Source: Ooceraea biroi
Lineage: Eukaryota; Arthropoda; Insecta; Hymenoptera; Formicidae
Length of the DNA stretch: 64,000 bases
Assembly (NCBI RefSeq): GCF_003672135.1
Contig: NC_039510.1
Coordinates: forward strand, 4,216,001 to 4,280,000
Direction: 5' to 3'
A program made the position numbers and the translations under genes. Shown here one piece after another: positions 23,701 through 35,908 of this stretch. Each line of letters begins with the position of its first letter. The stretch's first letter is position 1. The notes below the pieces were generated by a model. The model ran no database searches. It was not told where the DNA came from and was given only the letters and a program-made list of their open reading frames with translations.

Positions 23701-26700
23701 GCTTGGCCCGCGCCGACTGCCAACCGGCATTCAGCGGAAAGATTGCGAGAGTCATTTCCCGTGACTAGCGCGGAGATGTTGTCTTTGAGATAGGCCACTC
23801 TGGGGCGATACGAATGCTGGGATGCTAGGCACGCTGGGGGAGGCCGCTCTGCTTGCTCCCGATAGTCCTCAAACCGTCGTGATAACGCGCGCGTTTACGT
23901 ACCACGTGCGCCCTTTTCAAGGGTTTGCACGGAATGAGAAAAATATAGTCGCACAAAAGTTTACACGTTAATTTCGCGACGCCCGAGAGCGCCAGAAAGC
24001 AATCTCTATGTTAATGGTATACAATATCTCATCATTAAATTAAACCAGCAGTATTTCGTTGATGAGTAATTAGCAATTCTGCTAGATTCGAAGTTATTCT
24101 CGTAGTACATTTTATCGCGGATTGTACCCGGTATCTTTGCCAACGTTCACACGAAGTCGCGTCACATGTAAAGAGTCTTGTCAAAGAGAAGAACGTCAAT
24201 CGCGTCCAACAGTTCCGCGGATGCATTACTTAAATGGGTATTAGCAGATTAATTAATGATTTGATTTAACACCGAGATTCTCCGGCGGGAATACGTGATG
24301 TCAGTCAGAGTGATAAATTCGTAACACAACGCGAGTGCTGTGTCCCACGCGCATCCGCTGGCGCATCGCCAAGGATCACAACTGCGCAGTGGATGATTAT
24401 AGTAACATCAGGCGTCGTTGTTACATACTGAGAGCTTAATCAAGTAATAATTATTTCGTACCGCAGCGAAATCTTCGCGCCCGTTTCCATCCCGTAGCGA
24501 AAGCGCGAGGCGAAAATAGCCGATCGAGGCATTTCTCCAGGTCTCGTGACGAAATCATGACAACTGTTGATTTTCACCTGGGTACCCCGTAATAAACCGA
24601 AAACTCCGAAGTGATTTACGGTCGCAAAGCGTGCGGCACGAACAAAAATATCTTGATAACGAGGGCGAGCCAGCCGCGCGTATGTACTACGTACGCGATC
24701 GGAAACGAGAGTATATCATATCTGGCATGCCTGATTAATGCGGTCGGAGTCCGGATGTATGCGGTACGCGGCGATACGAGGCGAAAATGGCTGCTATGTG
24801 TTCCGAGGCGAAATTCCACCTGCCCTAGAGTTTAATGTCACCGTGGCGAAGTGTTCTCCCGCCGCGAATCGTCGCTCGCCCGCTCGCTCGCGGAGACAGC
24901 GGTAGATTACCGTCGACGGCGCAGCAATTCTTGCGGTGTGACACACTGTAATATTTCAACGCCGCCTTGACGATATTTTTCAGCGGCGCGGCGGTAGGTA
25001 GGTAGGTGGATAGGTGCACTGCGAAAGTGCAAAATGTCAGCGAATGATTGCGGCCTCCATGGTGCCGTCAAGACGGAATCGCCGAAAGAGGCTTGCCAAG
25101 GGAACCAACATCGCTCTTTATGAAAACTCGATCCGTGTTTCACATGATCATACTGCGGTGTCTTTTGATTTTCGGGGATGTCGAAATCTTGCGGAAATCA
25201 GTGTCGAGACATGTCGAAAATCTGATTTCACGTTCCGGTTTTTATTTTTTATTAGTATAATAGCGTCTCAATTGCGTCTAATTAGAGTCATCGCGGAAAA
25301 ATACGCGGCGAGACGTAAACGTCGCATCACGCTGGATTCCTCCTCGCTGCTCTTCCCTCCGCAAGATTTCATCAGGCTCTCATCGTCGAACCTTTGCCTC
25401 GCCCGACTAGACGTGTAATTTAATCGTCCCTTTTTTGCGGGCTGCGGATGAAGTCAATGCCCGACGAGTGGCAGACGAGCGAACATTTCTGGAGCGCGAG
25501 GCGCGACGGAGATCGCAATTCAACGCGGTTCGTGTTTCTAAATATCCTCGGAAACGCTAATGGGGGTCCGCGTCTATCCGTCGCGGAGAACATCGTCAGG
25601 TGGCCCTATGAATGCGGACGCGTGGTCGCGTGTTGCAATCCTGATTGCGCACGGCGGAGGACGCGGGGCGGAGAAGTCAGTTTCCTTTTAGCTTCCGCCC
25701 CGAAAAAAGAAGATCGCGACCCTCGTGGCGAGGTGGGCGAAGTCATCAACGCTGATAAATAAAACGTTAGTGCTGCACACGGTGGCAACGACTGTCTGTC
25801 TGCATTCTATGTGCAGCGGTATTCTTATTACGCACGTTCGTACACGCACACACGCACCCTTCAACCCCGTCGCTCTCCTGTTCCCCCCTCTTTGGCTGGT
25901 CCGGGGTGCGTTCAGAAGTACGTGGGCTTGCTGCAGCGCACGCACACCGTGAGATCGCCACCCTCGGCCTATCTGCTTGTCTCTCTCTCTTTCTCTCCTC
26001 CTCTCTCCATCTCTCTCCATCCCGTCGTTCCTGCCACTTCAAGCTGGTGAAACGCTGCACTCCAGCCAAACAAAGGCAACCTCCGTCGTCACCCCTTCAC
26101 CCGACACTACTCTTACCTAGTAGCTTAGCGTGTACGGCTCGACCGTAATATTCCGATCCACCATGTAGCACGTGTACGACCCTCTTCTAGGCACGCATGC
26201 GAGCTAACCCGCGAGACGCGTACGCTCCTTCATCCCGTGTGCGAAATGTAATTTGAGTAATTATTGCATATCGTGGCCGATTAATTATTCCTCAGGCTTA
26301 CTTCGCGCGATGTAAAGCGCGAGTTACAATTCGCGGTATAAATTATACTTGCAGAACAGCTGCACCGCCATAGAACGTACTCCGATTTCTACAGAAAAAT
26401 ATATTACCGATTTCCGGACGAAGCTTTCCCACGCGGAGGAATTGACTCGTATTCGCTTCAGTGGATGTGGATCTCCAAAGATCTACGAGGGGTGCCTTCT
26501 CCCTTAACGCACGGTTATCGTTGCAACCCCGCATAATCGCTCAATGTAAGCGCGTTCCCTTGAGAGGCAGCAATTTGTAGACTAGTTGAAAAAGTCGACG
26601 GTGCAATTCCGACCGCAGACATCGGAGCGTGCATTCGCGTCGAGAGAGCGCCGTACGCTCTCTATCTCTCGTCTCGCAGCATCCGCGACTCGGCGCGCCC

Positions 26701-27600
26701 CTTCAGATCTCACGCCCGCGAAAACAACGAATAATGTTTTTCGCCTCGCCGAGGAATTGCGTTGAACGTAGCGATGCCTCGTCGCATCTGTTTCGCGTAC
26801 AATAATGCAGCGAGCACACCTGGGAGGATGACGGAGGGTTGCTCGTGATGGTAAAGCATCGGTCCGGCCGCTCGCCGCTATATTTTTCTCCTTCGCGTCA
26901 TTATATCGCGCGAGACAAAAGACCCACTCGCATGATTTTCCACGGAGCACTACCTGTTAAACCCCCGCCGCTCGTAATCGTCCTTATTGAGGCGATTCTC
27001 GTTACGCGGCAGCGAGATTTCCCGTTTTAATATGTATGAGCCATGAGAAGAGATCGCGGTATCCCTACGTTCTCGTTAACGAAAAGGGGGGAAAAAATGA
27101 AATTTGCAAACATCATAATGCTCAGGTACTATTGAGCAATTGTCTCGTTTTCATGAAAAAATTTAGGGCTCGCCGGTTTCAATTACGCCGCTCCCGGAAT
27201 GCCAGGGGATGTTTCATCTCGCGAATTTAGCTTGCCGCGCGTGCAAACGTTACTTCAAAATTGCATAAAAAGTTGTTCCGCGCGTTGCCCGGGTAAATTA
27301 TTAAAACTGGAGAAATGAAAAAATTCCGCGGAGTCTCGCCCGGTTTTAGAATGGAGTTCATTTTGCAATCGGAAATTTCGCTACCAACGTTCCACTCGTC
27401 GATTACCGCTATGCATGACTGTGTTCATTCGGCCGTCTACATCAAAGTGCAACGTTTACCGGAGCCACGGCCGGGATTACATTCGTTCCGCCGATCGTGC
27501 GCGCGTGCAAATTCATTCCCGCAAAATTTCCGCCGCGAAACGCGAGGAACCAAAAAACCCGAAGTCTCTCGGGAGCGAGAACGGAGGGAATTGACGCGTA
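20741..27600. other. Gene-free CpG-rich stretch, one coding-like island
   Basis: No known gene is recognised. The interval 20755-21240 has unusually protein-like frames in the plus direction. A GA run lies at about 21343-21358. The remainder is unique CpG-rich DNA with TC-rich tracts near 25980-26020. Confidence 0.4.
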
Positions 27601-30600
27601 TGAGCGCGCAAAACCGCCGCGAGAACTCTCGCCGGCTCGCGATCAAAGCTCGCACGTTCGGTTCCCTGTGCCGTTAGAGGCTGTCGACCTGGATCTTGAT
27701 CCCCAGCAAATTGTCGAGCATCTTGGTGCCACGTGCACTTCGTGGATTACGACGCTAGCGATGCAAGAATTTAAAAACACCCGAAGGTGGCGGCGACGGC
27801 TTTGAGCACGCGAGAGCCCTCGACTAAGTCCCAGCTTTCTTGAATCATCGCAGTGAAGCGAATTCTCGTTGCACCAGTGATGATGACGTTTCGAGGCTAT
27901 AGTGCAACGTTACCCGAACGTCCTAACATCTTACATCTTAAACATTGTACGTTTCTTTCGTAATATTATCTTAATCTTAAAAAATGAATGGAATATTCAA
28001 AATACTTGATTGTGATATTCTGCTTGCGTCTTAGTTCGTCAAAAATTTAATTGTCGTATATTAATTCGCTCCAATCTTTGTGCTTCCCTTTTGCGAGGGA
28101 ACACATGTTTGGGTCTAAAAATTAATCGGTTGCTGCGCTCTCACCTTTCGGTAGACGAGTGGTCCCCCCTTTACGTAGAAGTGGTGCTTATCCGTGTCAA
28201 CGGTCTCGAATTGCTCTGGCGTTAAGAATTGTTCGAAGTCGACTGCTGCAGCAGCGCTGCAAACCGCGCTCGGGCGTTGTGTTTGTGAGATTATCCGAGT
28301 AGTAATTACGGCACGACGAGCAGCGCATGCTGGCGGCCGCGATGACTGCTCGGCTGATTATTTCTGACAAATGATCGTTCGCCGGGGTCTCGGCTGCGTC
28401 ACGAACGATCACGAGCAGTATCGCCTGCAGCGGTGATATTGTTGCAGAACCGAGGCGGCAATGATCTGCCTGGGTGCTTGCGATGATCATGTACCACATG
28501 TCGCACTGCATCGCGGAAGTGTCGGATGTACACGGCATCTTGACGATCATCGCATCAGTATTATCCGATAGCGCGTATTACGCGCTGAATTTGCCGCGTT
28601 GACGCGAATCTGCTTTCGTATTTGAAAATTTGTACTGATTTACTTCAAAGTACACGTGTCGTGCATCTGGAAACGTAATTACGTTTCCGGTGACCACCGG
28701 AAGTGACCAAGCAGCGAGAACCGCACTGAATTTTGAAACCGCATTCGCGGCCTGTTTTTCGGGATCGAAAGCAGTTTCATTTACGCTAACGAGCCTCGCT
28801 CGCTCTTACATATGCGAATCGCGCGAATTAGCGGACAATGTTGAGCAAATTGCATTTACGATAACGGATGTTTAGTCCGCGACGGTATTAAGCACGAGGC
28901 GACAGTTATATTTGTTCGCATGCGACCGTCATGCACTACCGGCCGGCCGGCCAGTTGCATTTCATGCGGACTAAGCTGCGTTTTGACGTCGCTAACGTTA
29001 ACACGCGGCGATACCATGGGGGGCAACTGTAGAATTTCCCATAACGAAACTCGTTGGCGCGCGCAAGCCCAGCATTCATCGGACGAACGCGGCAGAGAGC
29101 GCGGGATGGAATAGGAAGTCTCTTTTTTTTCCAGTACCGGTCCGGGTTACAAGATCGTGCGGAAAGCATAAAGATAAGGAAGGATACGGTATATACGATC
29201 GATGTGTAAGCCTGGTATGCGGCGATAAACGCAGCGTACTATCTCCGGGTATCAGGCTGGAGGAGAAAGACAGAGCAGAGTGCACAACCGAGCAACAAGA
29301 ACGTCTCAATACGAACGTGAAACACGCGCTGATTAGGGCGCACTTAAAATTTATGGATTTGCGTCTCGTGCGCGATAATCGCGGCCACGCTGGCGCCAGC
29401 GACGAGAAAATAACGCTTCTCCTCCGAAACTCGTCCGCAAGCGCGCTCTCGGGTACGATATGGCATGATTTAGCGGTCGCGGTTTAATGATCAGACTGCA
29501 CTGGATCTCTCAATTGCGCTTTGCAGCGGAATATCTTCAGATTACAGATAAGATCGAATTCGCGAATCAGTCATGAGTTTATCGCACGACGAACGGTTTA
29601 CCTCTCGAATTAATACAAACGAATAGATCCGTGGGAAAAGACAAACGTACGCTTCGACGTTACGCCTCCCCGATTCGTTTTCGATATCGTCGCGCAACCG
29701 GCCGATTAACGCGAACATGATCCGATCCGAATCGCGCAGGTGCGTCGCGTTTACGCGTACGTGTGCGGAAGCGCGCGTACACGGCGCTTCCGATTTTCGC
29801 GTGCCTTTTTCCTCTTCGGTTTTTCGCTTCTCCTGCCGCACCCCGTGCAGCCCCGCGATGTCTTCTTTTTTCGCGACCCTGGCAAGAAAAAACGTAGGAC
29901 GTTTCGCGGGCCGTGAACACGGGAAAATTATCGCGCCAGCGAGACGAAGGGTGGCCGGCTGCAACGTAATAGCGAATCTTTTTTCGGTGATTTCTGCCTC
30001 GGGCATGGAAAAATAGCCGGCAGGAGGCCGCATATTACGCGATCGCGCTAAATTATGATGCACTCCCTCCCCCCATTCCTCCGCCAGTCACCCGGCCGTT
30101 TTGATAGTAACTCGGTTTACCGCGCATTAGCATTAAGATAATTACCGACGAGTGGAAGCATAAGTAAAAGCGAACCGCGTTGTCTTTTTTATCGCGCGAC
30201 CGGTAATGATTTACGATTTATGCATACGGCGAAAGCAATACTCGTGAATATTCAACGGGCGCTCCCCCGAGAAATCGTACGCGTCAAGTAAGCTGCGTTT
30301 ACCGCATTATGCATCGTTAAAGTGAAGACCTCATTTTTGTTTCCTTCTTATACTCGTTGTTCCCTGATTTCTTTTTTTGCTCCATGCGTCATTTGATATT
30401 ATTCCATTTTTATTGTTATTACATGTTGTTGCTATTTTATTAGTTTTCACTGTTGTATAAAATACGACGCGAATGAAAGTTGAGCCTGAAGATTTCACAT
30501 TCGTCTGTACGCCAATGACGGAAAGAGCATTTGTTACGCCGGGTTTATATTTGACAGATATCGAACGATATTTCCATCCGACGTGCTTTTGTTTCTGTCC

Positions 30601-31500
30601 GTCGATGAGTACAAAGCTGCGGGCTCCAATATGCGATGATATTCGTTTCCCAGATGCATATTCTTCTTTTCCACGCGGATCAGAAACTTCACGCTCGGTA
30701 GGAGCGCAACGCGACGTGCAAGACTTTCCGCGAGCGTAGATTTATTGCCACCGCGAATCGAACTTTCTGATTAATGAGCGATAAGTTAAAACGTCGATCG
30801 AGACGACAACGGGTATGAAACAGTTGCCTTTACAAATCCAACATTACAGAAATTTTATACGATTATAGCTTCATGATAAATCTAACATTCAAATATCTGC
30901 AGACATAAAATATAATATTTTAGAGGACTTTACAGAAAAATAGAGGCAGAGACTCGCATCTCGAGGAACAGATTTTAAATTAGTCAAAATAAAAGAGAGT
31001 GATTGAAAAAGCACTACGATTCTTCCCTTGTTCCACCCCTCGCGTAATTATCCACAACGCGAACAAGACACATTGGGCCAGGGTTAACGCGTATTATTCC
31101 GTATACGGTAGCTCATATCTGGTTGCACGCGCAATGCGAACAACGAGGGGGCAAAAGGAAGAGAGAGAGAGAGAGTGAGAGAGAAAAGAAAGAGGGAGAT
31201 GTAAAACAATAGGGTATCCCGGGAACGGGAGGAAGGAGGAGCGAGATGCGGCCGCAGAAAGGAGAATAAAGGTGTCAGGTAATGTGATATATGGGATCGA
31301 TTTGAATCCGGGCGTTTAAGCCGCGAGCCATAATTCAATCTCGATCGCCTTTTCCTTCCCTCTCCGTCTCCGCGCGTGCCTCCACCTTTTCCGCCCCCGC
31401 ATCCTCGTCCTAGGCCACCATGGTCTTGCTCGGTCCTACGTCGCCGCCATTCCTCAAGGGCACGGTCGACGCGAGATGCATACTTAGATGCGACCAAGCT
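27601..31500. other. Gene-free CpG-rich stretch before the mariner
   Basis: The piece at 27670-27805 looks coding-like on both strands but has no certain gene model. A GA microsatellite lies at about 31159-31190. The long minus frame at 31084-31497 is Arg/Ser-rich low complexity and is not believed. No RNA gene is recognised. Confidence 0.4.
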
Positions 31501-31502
31501 AT

Positions 31503-31519
31503 TCTCTCTCTCTCTCTCA
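31503..31519. repeat. TC microsatellite
   Basis: An uninterrupted run of about eight TC units lies some 45 bases outside the left end of the mariner. It is simple sequence only. Confidence 0.85.
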
Positions 31520-31565
31520 CTCTTGCATAATACATCCGATCCTGTGTAATGTATAACGTGTATTA

Positions 31566-32815
31566 TTAGGGGTGTGATTTAGTTTTGAGGGTTTTTTTTG
31601 CTCAAAAACGCATGTATTTAAATATGATAATGAATGAATACCTTAATCAAAATATTTTCCTTCGTTTTCTATAACTTTTTCCCATCTTTCTGGCAAGAGA
31701 TGGATTCCACCACGATAAAATCACTCTTCTTTTCAGTTGATCCATTCGTCCACGAATTTTCGCACTTCTTCGAAATTATGAAAGTGTGTATCCTCTAAAG
31801 CGTGTTGCATCGACCGGAACAAATAATAATCGCATGGAGCAATGTCCGGAGAATACGCGGGGTGCGGTAAGACTTGCCATTCAAGCTCTAATAGTGTTTG
31901 TTTCACTGATAACGCAACGTCAGGTCGAGCGTTGTCACGAAGAAGAATCACTTTCCGTCGTTTACTCGCAATTGGTGGTCGTTTTTCGTCCAATGCTTGC
32001 TTCAACTTGTACAATTGGTGTCGATAACGATCAGCCGTGACAGTCTCATGCGGATTTAACAGCCTATACCTTCTTCATCCCACCAAATACAGAGCATTAC
32101 TTTTCAACCGTGAATATTGCGTCTCGGAGTGGATGTTGATGGTTCGCCTGGATCCACCCATGATTTTCTGCGTTTCGGATTATCAAAATAGATCCACTTT
32201 TCATCCCCAGTAACAATCCGAGATAAAAGACTCTTCTTTTTTTGCCTGGCGATCAACGAAATGCAAATGTTCAAATGGCACTTTCCGATAATTGATGTGG
32301 AACCCATTTCCCTTCCTTCTGAATTTTTCCCATTTCATGTAAATGTTTCGTAACTGTTGTACGATCAACATTTAATGCTCTGGCAAGTTCCGAAGTGGAT
32401 TGTGTTGGATTTTCGTGCAATAATGCTTGCAAATCTGCATTTTCAAGCTTTCTTGGTTGTCCCGAGCGTTCTTTGTCCTTCACATCAGTATCACGACTTT
32501 TAAAGCGTCTAAACCAGTATTCACACGTCTTAATTGATGGGGCAGAATCACCATAAGTTTCCACAAGAATTCTATAACCGTCAGCCGCAGTTTTCTTTTG
32601 ATTAAAAAACAAAAGCAACGCATGTCGAAAATGCTCTTTCGGATTTTTACGATGATATAAACACGACTGTTATTGCATCTATTGCTATAATGCTACTAAA
32701 TGTCATGGATAATGTCAAGACTGTAAGAAACAACAGTTATCGGAAACAGCTATTGGAACAAACTGACACTACAGCCATCTGTTGCAAAACCCTCAAAACT
32801 AAATCACACTCCTAA
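31566..32815 (-). mobile_element. mariner-family DNA transposon, full length but defective
   Basis: The 1250-bp element has about 30-bp inverted ends starting TTAGGGGTGTGATTTAG on the left and the matching inverse on the right, with one mismatch near the tip. It is flanked by TA on both sides (31564-31565 and 32816-32817), the mariner target. The transposase is on the minus strand and broken. Length, ends and TA target all fit Tc1/mariner; the DD34D spacing places it in mariner proper. Confidence 0.95.
31643..32660 (-). pseudogene. mariner transposase pseudogene (DD34D triad retained, frame broken)
   Basis: Three blocks in different states are visible on the minus strand. The N-terminal helix-turn-helix block (about 32660-32272) includes LLFFNQKKTAADGYRILVE and RALNVDRTTVTKHLHEMGKI. 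The middle block (about 32290-32104) carries TGDEKWIYFDNPKRR with the first catalytic Asp. The C-terminal block (32014-31643) carries LLRDNARPD and YSPDIAPCD, whose Asp residues are separated by 34 residues. Damage seen: a deletion shifting frame after QLSESAI, a TGA after RRNIHG, another deletion before YKLKQALDEK, and two TGA codons just after FVDEWIN. The expected start codon position reads TTA. It cannot make an active enzyme. Confidence 0.93.
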
Positions 32816-32817
32816 TA

Positions 32818-33725
32818 CATGCGGCGACGGCTCCTTAAAGTCGCTCTCGTCTACACTGTCTTCTTCGATTACGGACGAGAACTCTATGGGATTATCGCGC
32901 CGCTCGGTTTGATATCGCGCCTCGTAATTTTCATCCGGTTATTGTGCTTTCCTGCGCTGCAGCTCTCAGTTCGGTAGCGCAGCTGCGGTCACGAACAATC
33001 ATCCTGGAAGCCTCTTGCTCGCGGGAGCGAGACCGGTAACGAGGACGGGATGAAAATTTCTGAGAACTGAGCGTTTTGGTCTTTGTCACCGATCGCGTAA
33101 CGTTACTCGGGGAATATCTCGGATAGACCGGAGAGTAGACCTGCATAGCTTGTTTCTTTAATGTACTCCTCCTTAATGTAAATTAACAATTAATGTTTAC
33201 GTTAATTACAGTATTCGTTACGCACACGCGTTACACAGAACTCCTCGGTAACGTAAGCTCGTGATATAACGTTGCTAAACTAGCGTTTAAAAATAGCATC
33301 TCGCGTTCGGAGATGAGAGATAAACCGGAAATACGGTAACATCACGCGGGCGGAGGTGGAATTTACTTTTCGCGGTCGTTCACGCTGCTGAGACGTGACG
33401 GGAGGGTTGCAGGGGGATTTCCCTTCAAATGTATGCGTAAAGCGCATCGAGATACCTATATCTGGGACGAGTAAGGGGGGAAATCTGCTGATCAAGGCTC
33501 GCAGCGCGCGATGTAAATATTCGCAGCAGGTAGCACGCTGACGCGATGATAGGAACGTGCGATTTTATTTTGGAAAGGCGTAAGTTTTCCTCGAACCCAG
33601 CCCACTGAACGTTTCTCGTTGCCATTCATGCGCTGAACAATCTGACTCACCCCAGTCGTCGCCAATGCTTTTCACTGCACTTGTGGTAACTTCACGTCTG
33701 TAACGTTCACTTCTGGTATGTGGTA
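32818..33725. other. Gene-free stretch between two transposable elements
   Basis: Unique CpG-rich sequence with no recognised gene or RNA. Minus-strand frames here are short and Arg/Ser-rich. Confidence 0.45.
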
Positions 33726-33766
33726 CAATCTTCGGTAATTATGTACTTTAACGGACCCAGCCCCGA

Positions 33767-33818
33767 TGACCTTGACCTTGACATATGTTGTCAAGGTCAC
33801 CCTCCTGAGTGACCTTGA
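33767..33818. promoter_or_regulatory. Four TCAAGGTCA nuclear-receptor-type sites (left arm)
   Basis: Perfect copies of TCAAGGTCA or its complement TGACCTTGA lie at 33767-33775, 33773-33781 (overlapping), 33791-33799 and 33810-33818. This nine-base word is the consensus extended half-site for monomeric orphan nuclear receptors of the FTZ-F1/SF-1 and ERR type. Binding is not shown; the mirrored set occurs in the right arm at 34509-34560. Confidence 0.6.
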
Positions 33819-34086
33819 AGAGGTTTTAGCCGTCGCTCGTTGTTTATTAAAAAGTTATTAACAAAAGAAGTTTAATAATTTTGCACGAATTTTCAGCTGT
33901 CCACGCGAAGCAAGGACTTGAGTTTGACATATATTACAAAGGTCACCTTCCTGAATAACCCGCACTAGGTTTCACCCTTCGCTCGTTGTTTGTTAAAAAG
34001 TTATTAACAAAAATGTTTAATGAATAAAGCATAATTTTACGATACCATATACGTTTACGAAAGAGTATATTTGATGGAATTTTAGC

Positions 34087-34101
34087 TTAGGTTAGGTTAG
34101 G
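34087..34101 (+). repeat. Interstitial telomere-type repeat (TTAGG)3
   Basis: Three exact TTAGG units, the telomere unit of most insects, followed by one degenerate TTAAG. It sits in the unique centre of the 860-bp element. Three units can arise by chance. Confidence 0.8.
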
Positions 34102-34508
34102 TTAAGTTAAAGCAGAGAATACTTTGTATTTAATTGTTTGTGCTTTTGGTTAAAGTGAAGAATAATTTGTACTTATATTAAAAGAAACTATTCTATATAT
34201 TAACATTTCACTGCTTTAAATGACTTTCCTTTCTTCGTTCATATACATATTCGTCGTTTATATCTTTCAATATTCAATATTCTTTCAAAATAACTACTAT
34301 ATTTTCGAAATTTCTTTTGTTAATAACTTTTCCATAAACAACGATCGACGACTAAAACCTAGTGCGGGTTATTCGGGAAGGTAACCTTTGTAATATATGT
34401 CAGTATCATGTTCTTGCTTCACGTGAACAGCTAAAAATTCGTGCGAAATCATTAAACTTTCTTTGTTTATAACTTTTTAACAAACAACGAGCGACGGCTA
34501 AAACTTCT

Positions 34509-34560
34509 TCAAGGTCACTCAGGAGGGTGACCTTGACAACATATGTCAAGGTCAAGGTCA
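34509..34560. promoter_or_regulatory. Four TCAAGGTCA nuclear-receptor-type sites (right arm)
   Basis: The sites are 34509-34517, 34528-34536, 34546-34554 and 34552-34560 (the last two overlapping). They mirror the left-arm set exactly in order and spacing, so all four have been kept in both arms although other positions in the arms have diverged. Confidence 0.6.
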
Positions 34561-34601
34561 TCGGGGCTGGGTCCGTTAAAGTACATAATTACCCAATCTT
34601 C

Positions 34602-35625
34602 CTTCAGCCGTCAGGAAAGTACGATTCCTAACCTTTTGGAAACATAAATTATAATAAATTATTGGAATCATAATTTAAAATTATTAAAATTCGCGCATTA
34701 ATGCGTAATAATATTCAAAAGCAGGTATATACTCGTTCGTTGTCAGACTCGCGCTTTTTTCTCATCGAAAGGAAACAACGTGCATCAGCAAAGATGTACA
34801 AGCGTTGATCATACACTCGCGACCGACACGTTCGACGTCCGTAACCTCACTTTGCGCGTAGTCGCCTCCTCGCCTCTCGGCGCCTCGAAAAACTTTTAGG
34901 CGCCTTCTTACGTATCACCTGCACGTTCCAAACGCGTCGCACGATATGCACTCGAGGGGAACAAACGGATTTCCCCGACAATCACGGTTCTCTACGACAA
35001 TCAATCGTTTTTCTCCACGACGCTCACGAAATCAACGATTTTGATTCACGTAGTGGAAAGTAACTATCGCATCGGTATGAAGTTGCCCGCGAATGCGATA
35101 TCTGAATATTTCGAATATGAAATGAGTTCAAACATTGCTGCACTTGACCGATCAGTTATCAGTTCAAGTGCCGTTGACGAGCACATCGCGACGCATTACG
35201 AGAAACGTTTCCTCGGACCGACTTCCTTCCTCGGTAAGTTCCTCCGTTTCTCCGTTAAAAAAATTACGGTAATTTTCGACAATGCGGTCATATCCCCGGG
35301 ATATTGTTGCACACCCTCAGAAAGGATTTCTGATAACAAGACGAAAAATATTCTTGACTAATTTAATCGTATTACAAGTATAAAAAATATAAAAATAAAA
35401 CAATTTTTAATTTAAATCAGTAATTTCTATTCTTCTCTCTCGAATTAAATAAGATTGTCTTACTGTCTTCAGACAAGAGTAACATGTACAAATTTATGCT
35501 TATATATTCTTGTATGTAGAATAATTTGATATTAGCGCCACTTTATAGTAGGCTTTGTCGATGTCGACGCATCATTTTCTCACAGTCGCTCGTCGACTCG
35601 GCGCTTCCGCGTCCTTTATTTCGAT
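34602..35625. other. Gene-free stretch upstream of the hairpin locus
   Basis: Unique sequence. The part 35340-35540 is AT-rich, and 35560-35620 is CpG-rich and sits where the promoter of the candidate gene at 35694 would be. The frame at 35041-35361 (106 residues) is not recognised and lacks supporting signals. Confidence 0.4.
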
Positions 35626-35908
35626 AAAACGGCCAATATTTATGTGTTGCAATCGAAAATCGAGAAAGTGTTTCTGTGTTTCTGTTATTTACAATGAATA
35701 AGTGCAATACTCTACAAGAAATATTAAAAGATATGGAAATGTAAGTAAGTATATACAATATACTTACTTGAGAAATAAGATTCGAGATAAGACATTTCCA
35801 TACCTTTTAATATTTCTTGTAGAGTATTGCACTTATTCATTGTAAATAACAGAAACACAGAAACACTTTCCCGATTTTCGATTGCAACACATAAATATTG
35901 GCCGTTTT
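35626..35908. repeat. Near-perfect 117-bp inverted repeat with 49-base loop
   Basis: The left arm 35626-35742 and right arm 35792-35908 are reverse complements with only two differences across 117 positions. The loop contains a smaller inverted repeat around AGTATATACAATATACTT. No target-site duplication is evident at the outer borders, so it looks like a local inverted duplication rather than a transposon. Confidence 0.95.

Larger units (their letters stand above)
33734..34593. mobile_element. Non-autonomous element with long inverted ends, 860 bp
   Basis: The arms are 33734-34012 and 34315-34593, about 279 bp each, starting GGTAATTATGTACTTTAACG and clearly homologous throughout with scattered mismatches. 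The 8-bp sequence CAATCTTC flanks both sides (33726-33733 and 34594-34601). The 302-bp centre is AT-rich, has no coding capacity and holds a short TTAGG run. An 8-bp duplication occurs in hAT, P and Merlin groups; the ends do not let me choose between them. Confidence 0.88.
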
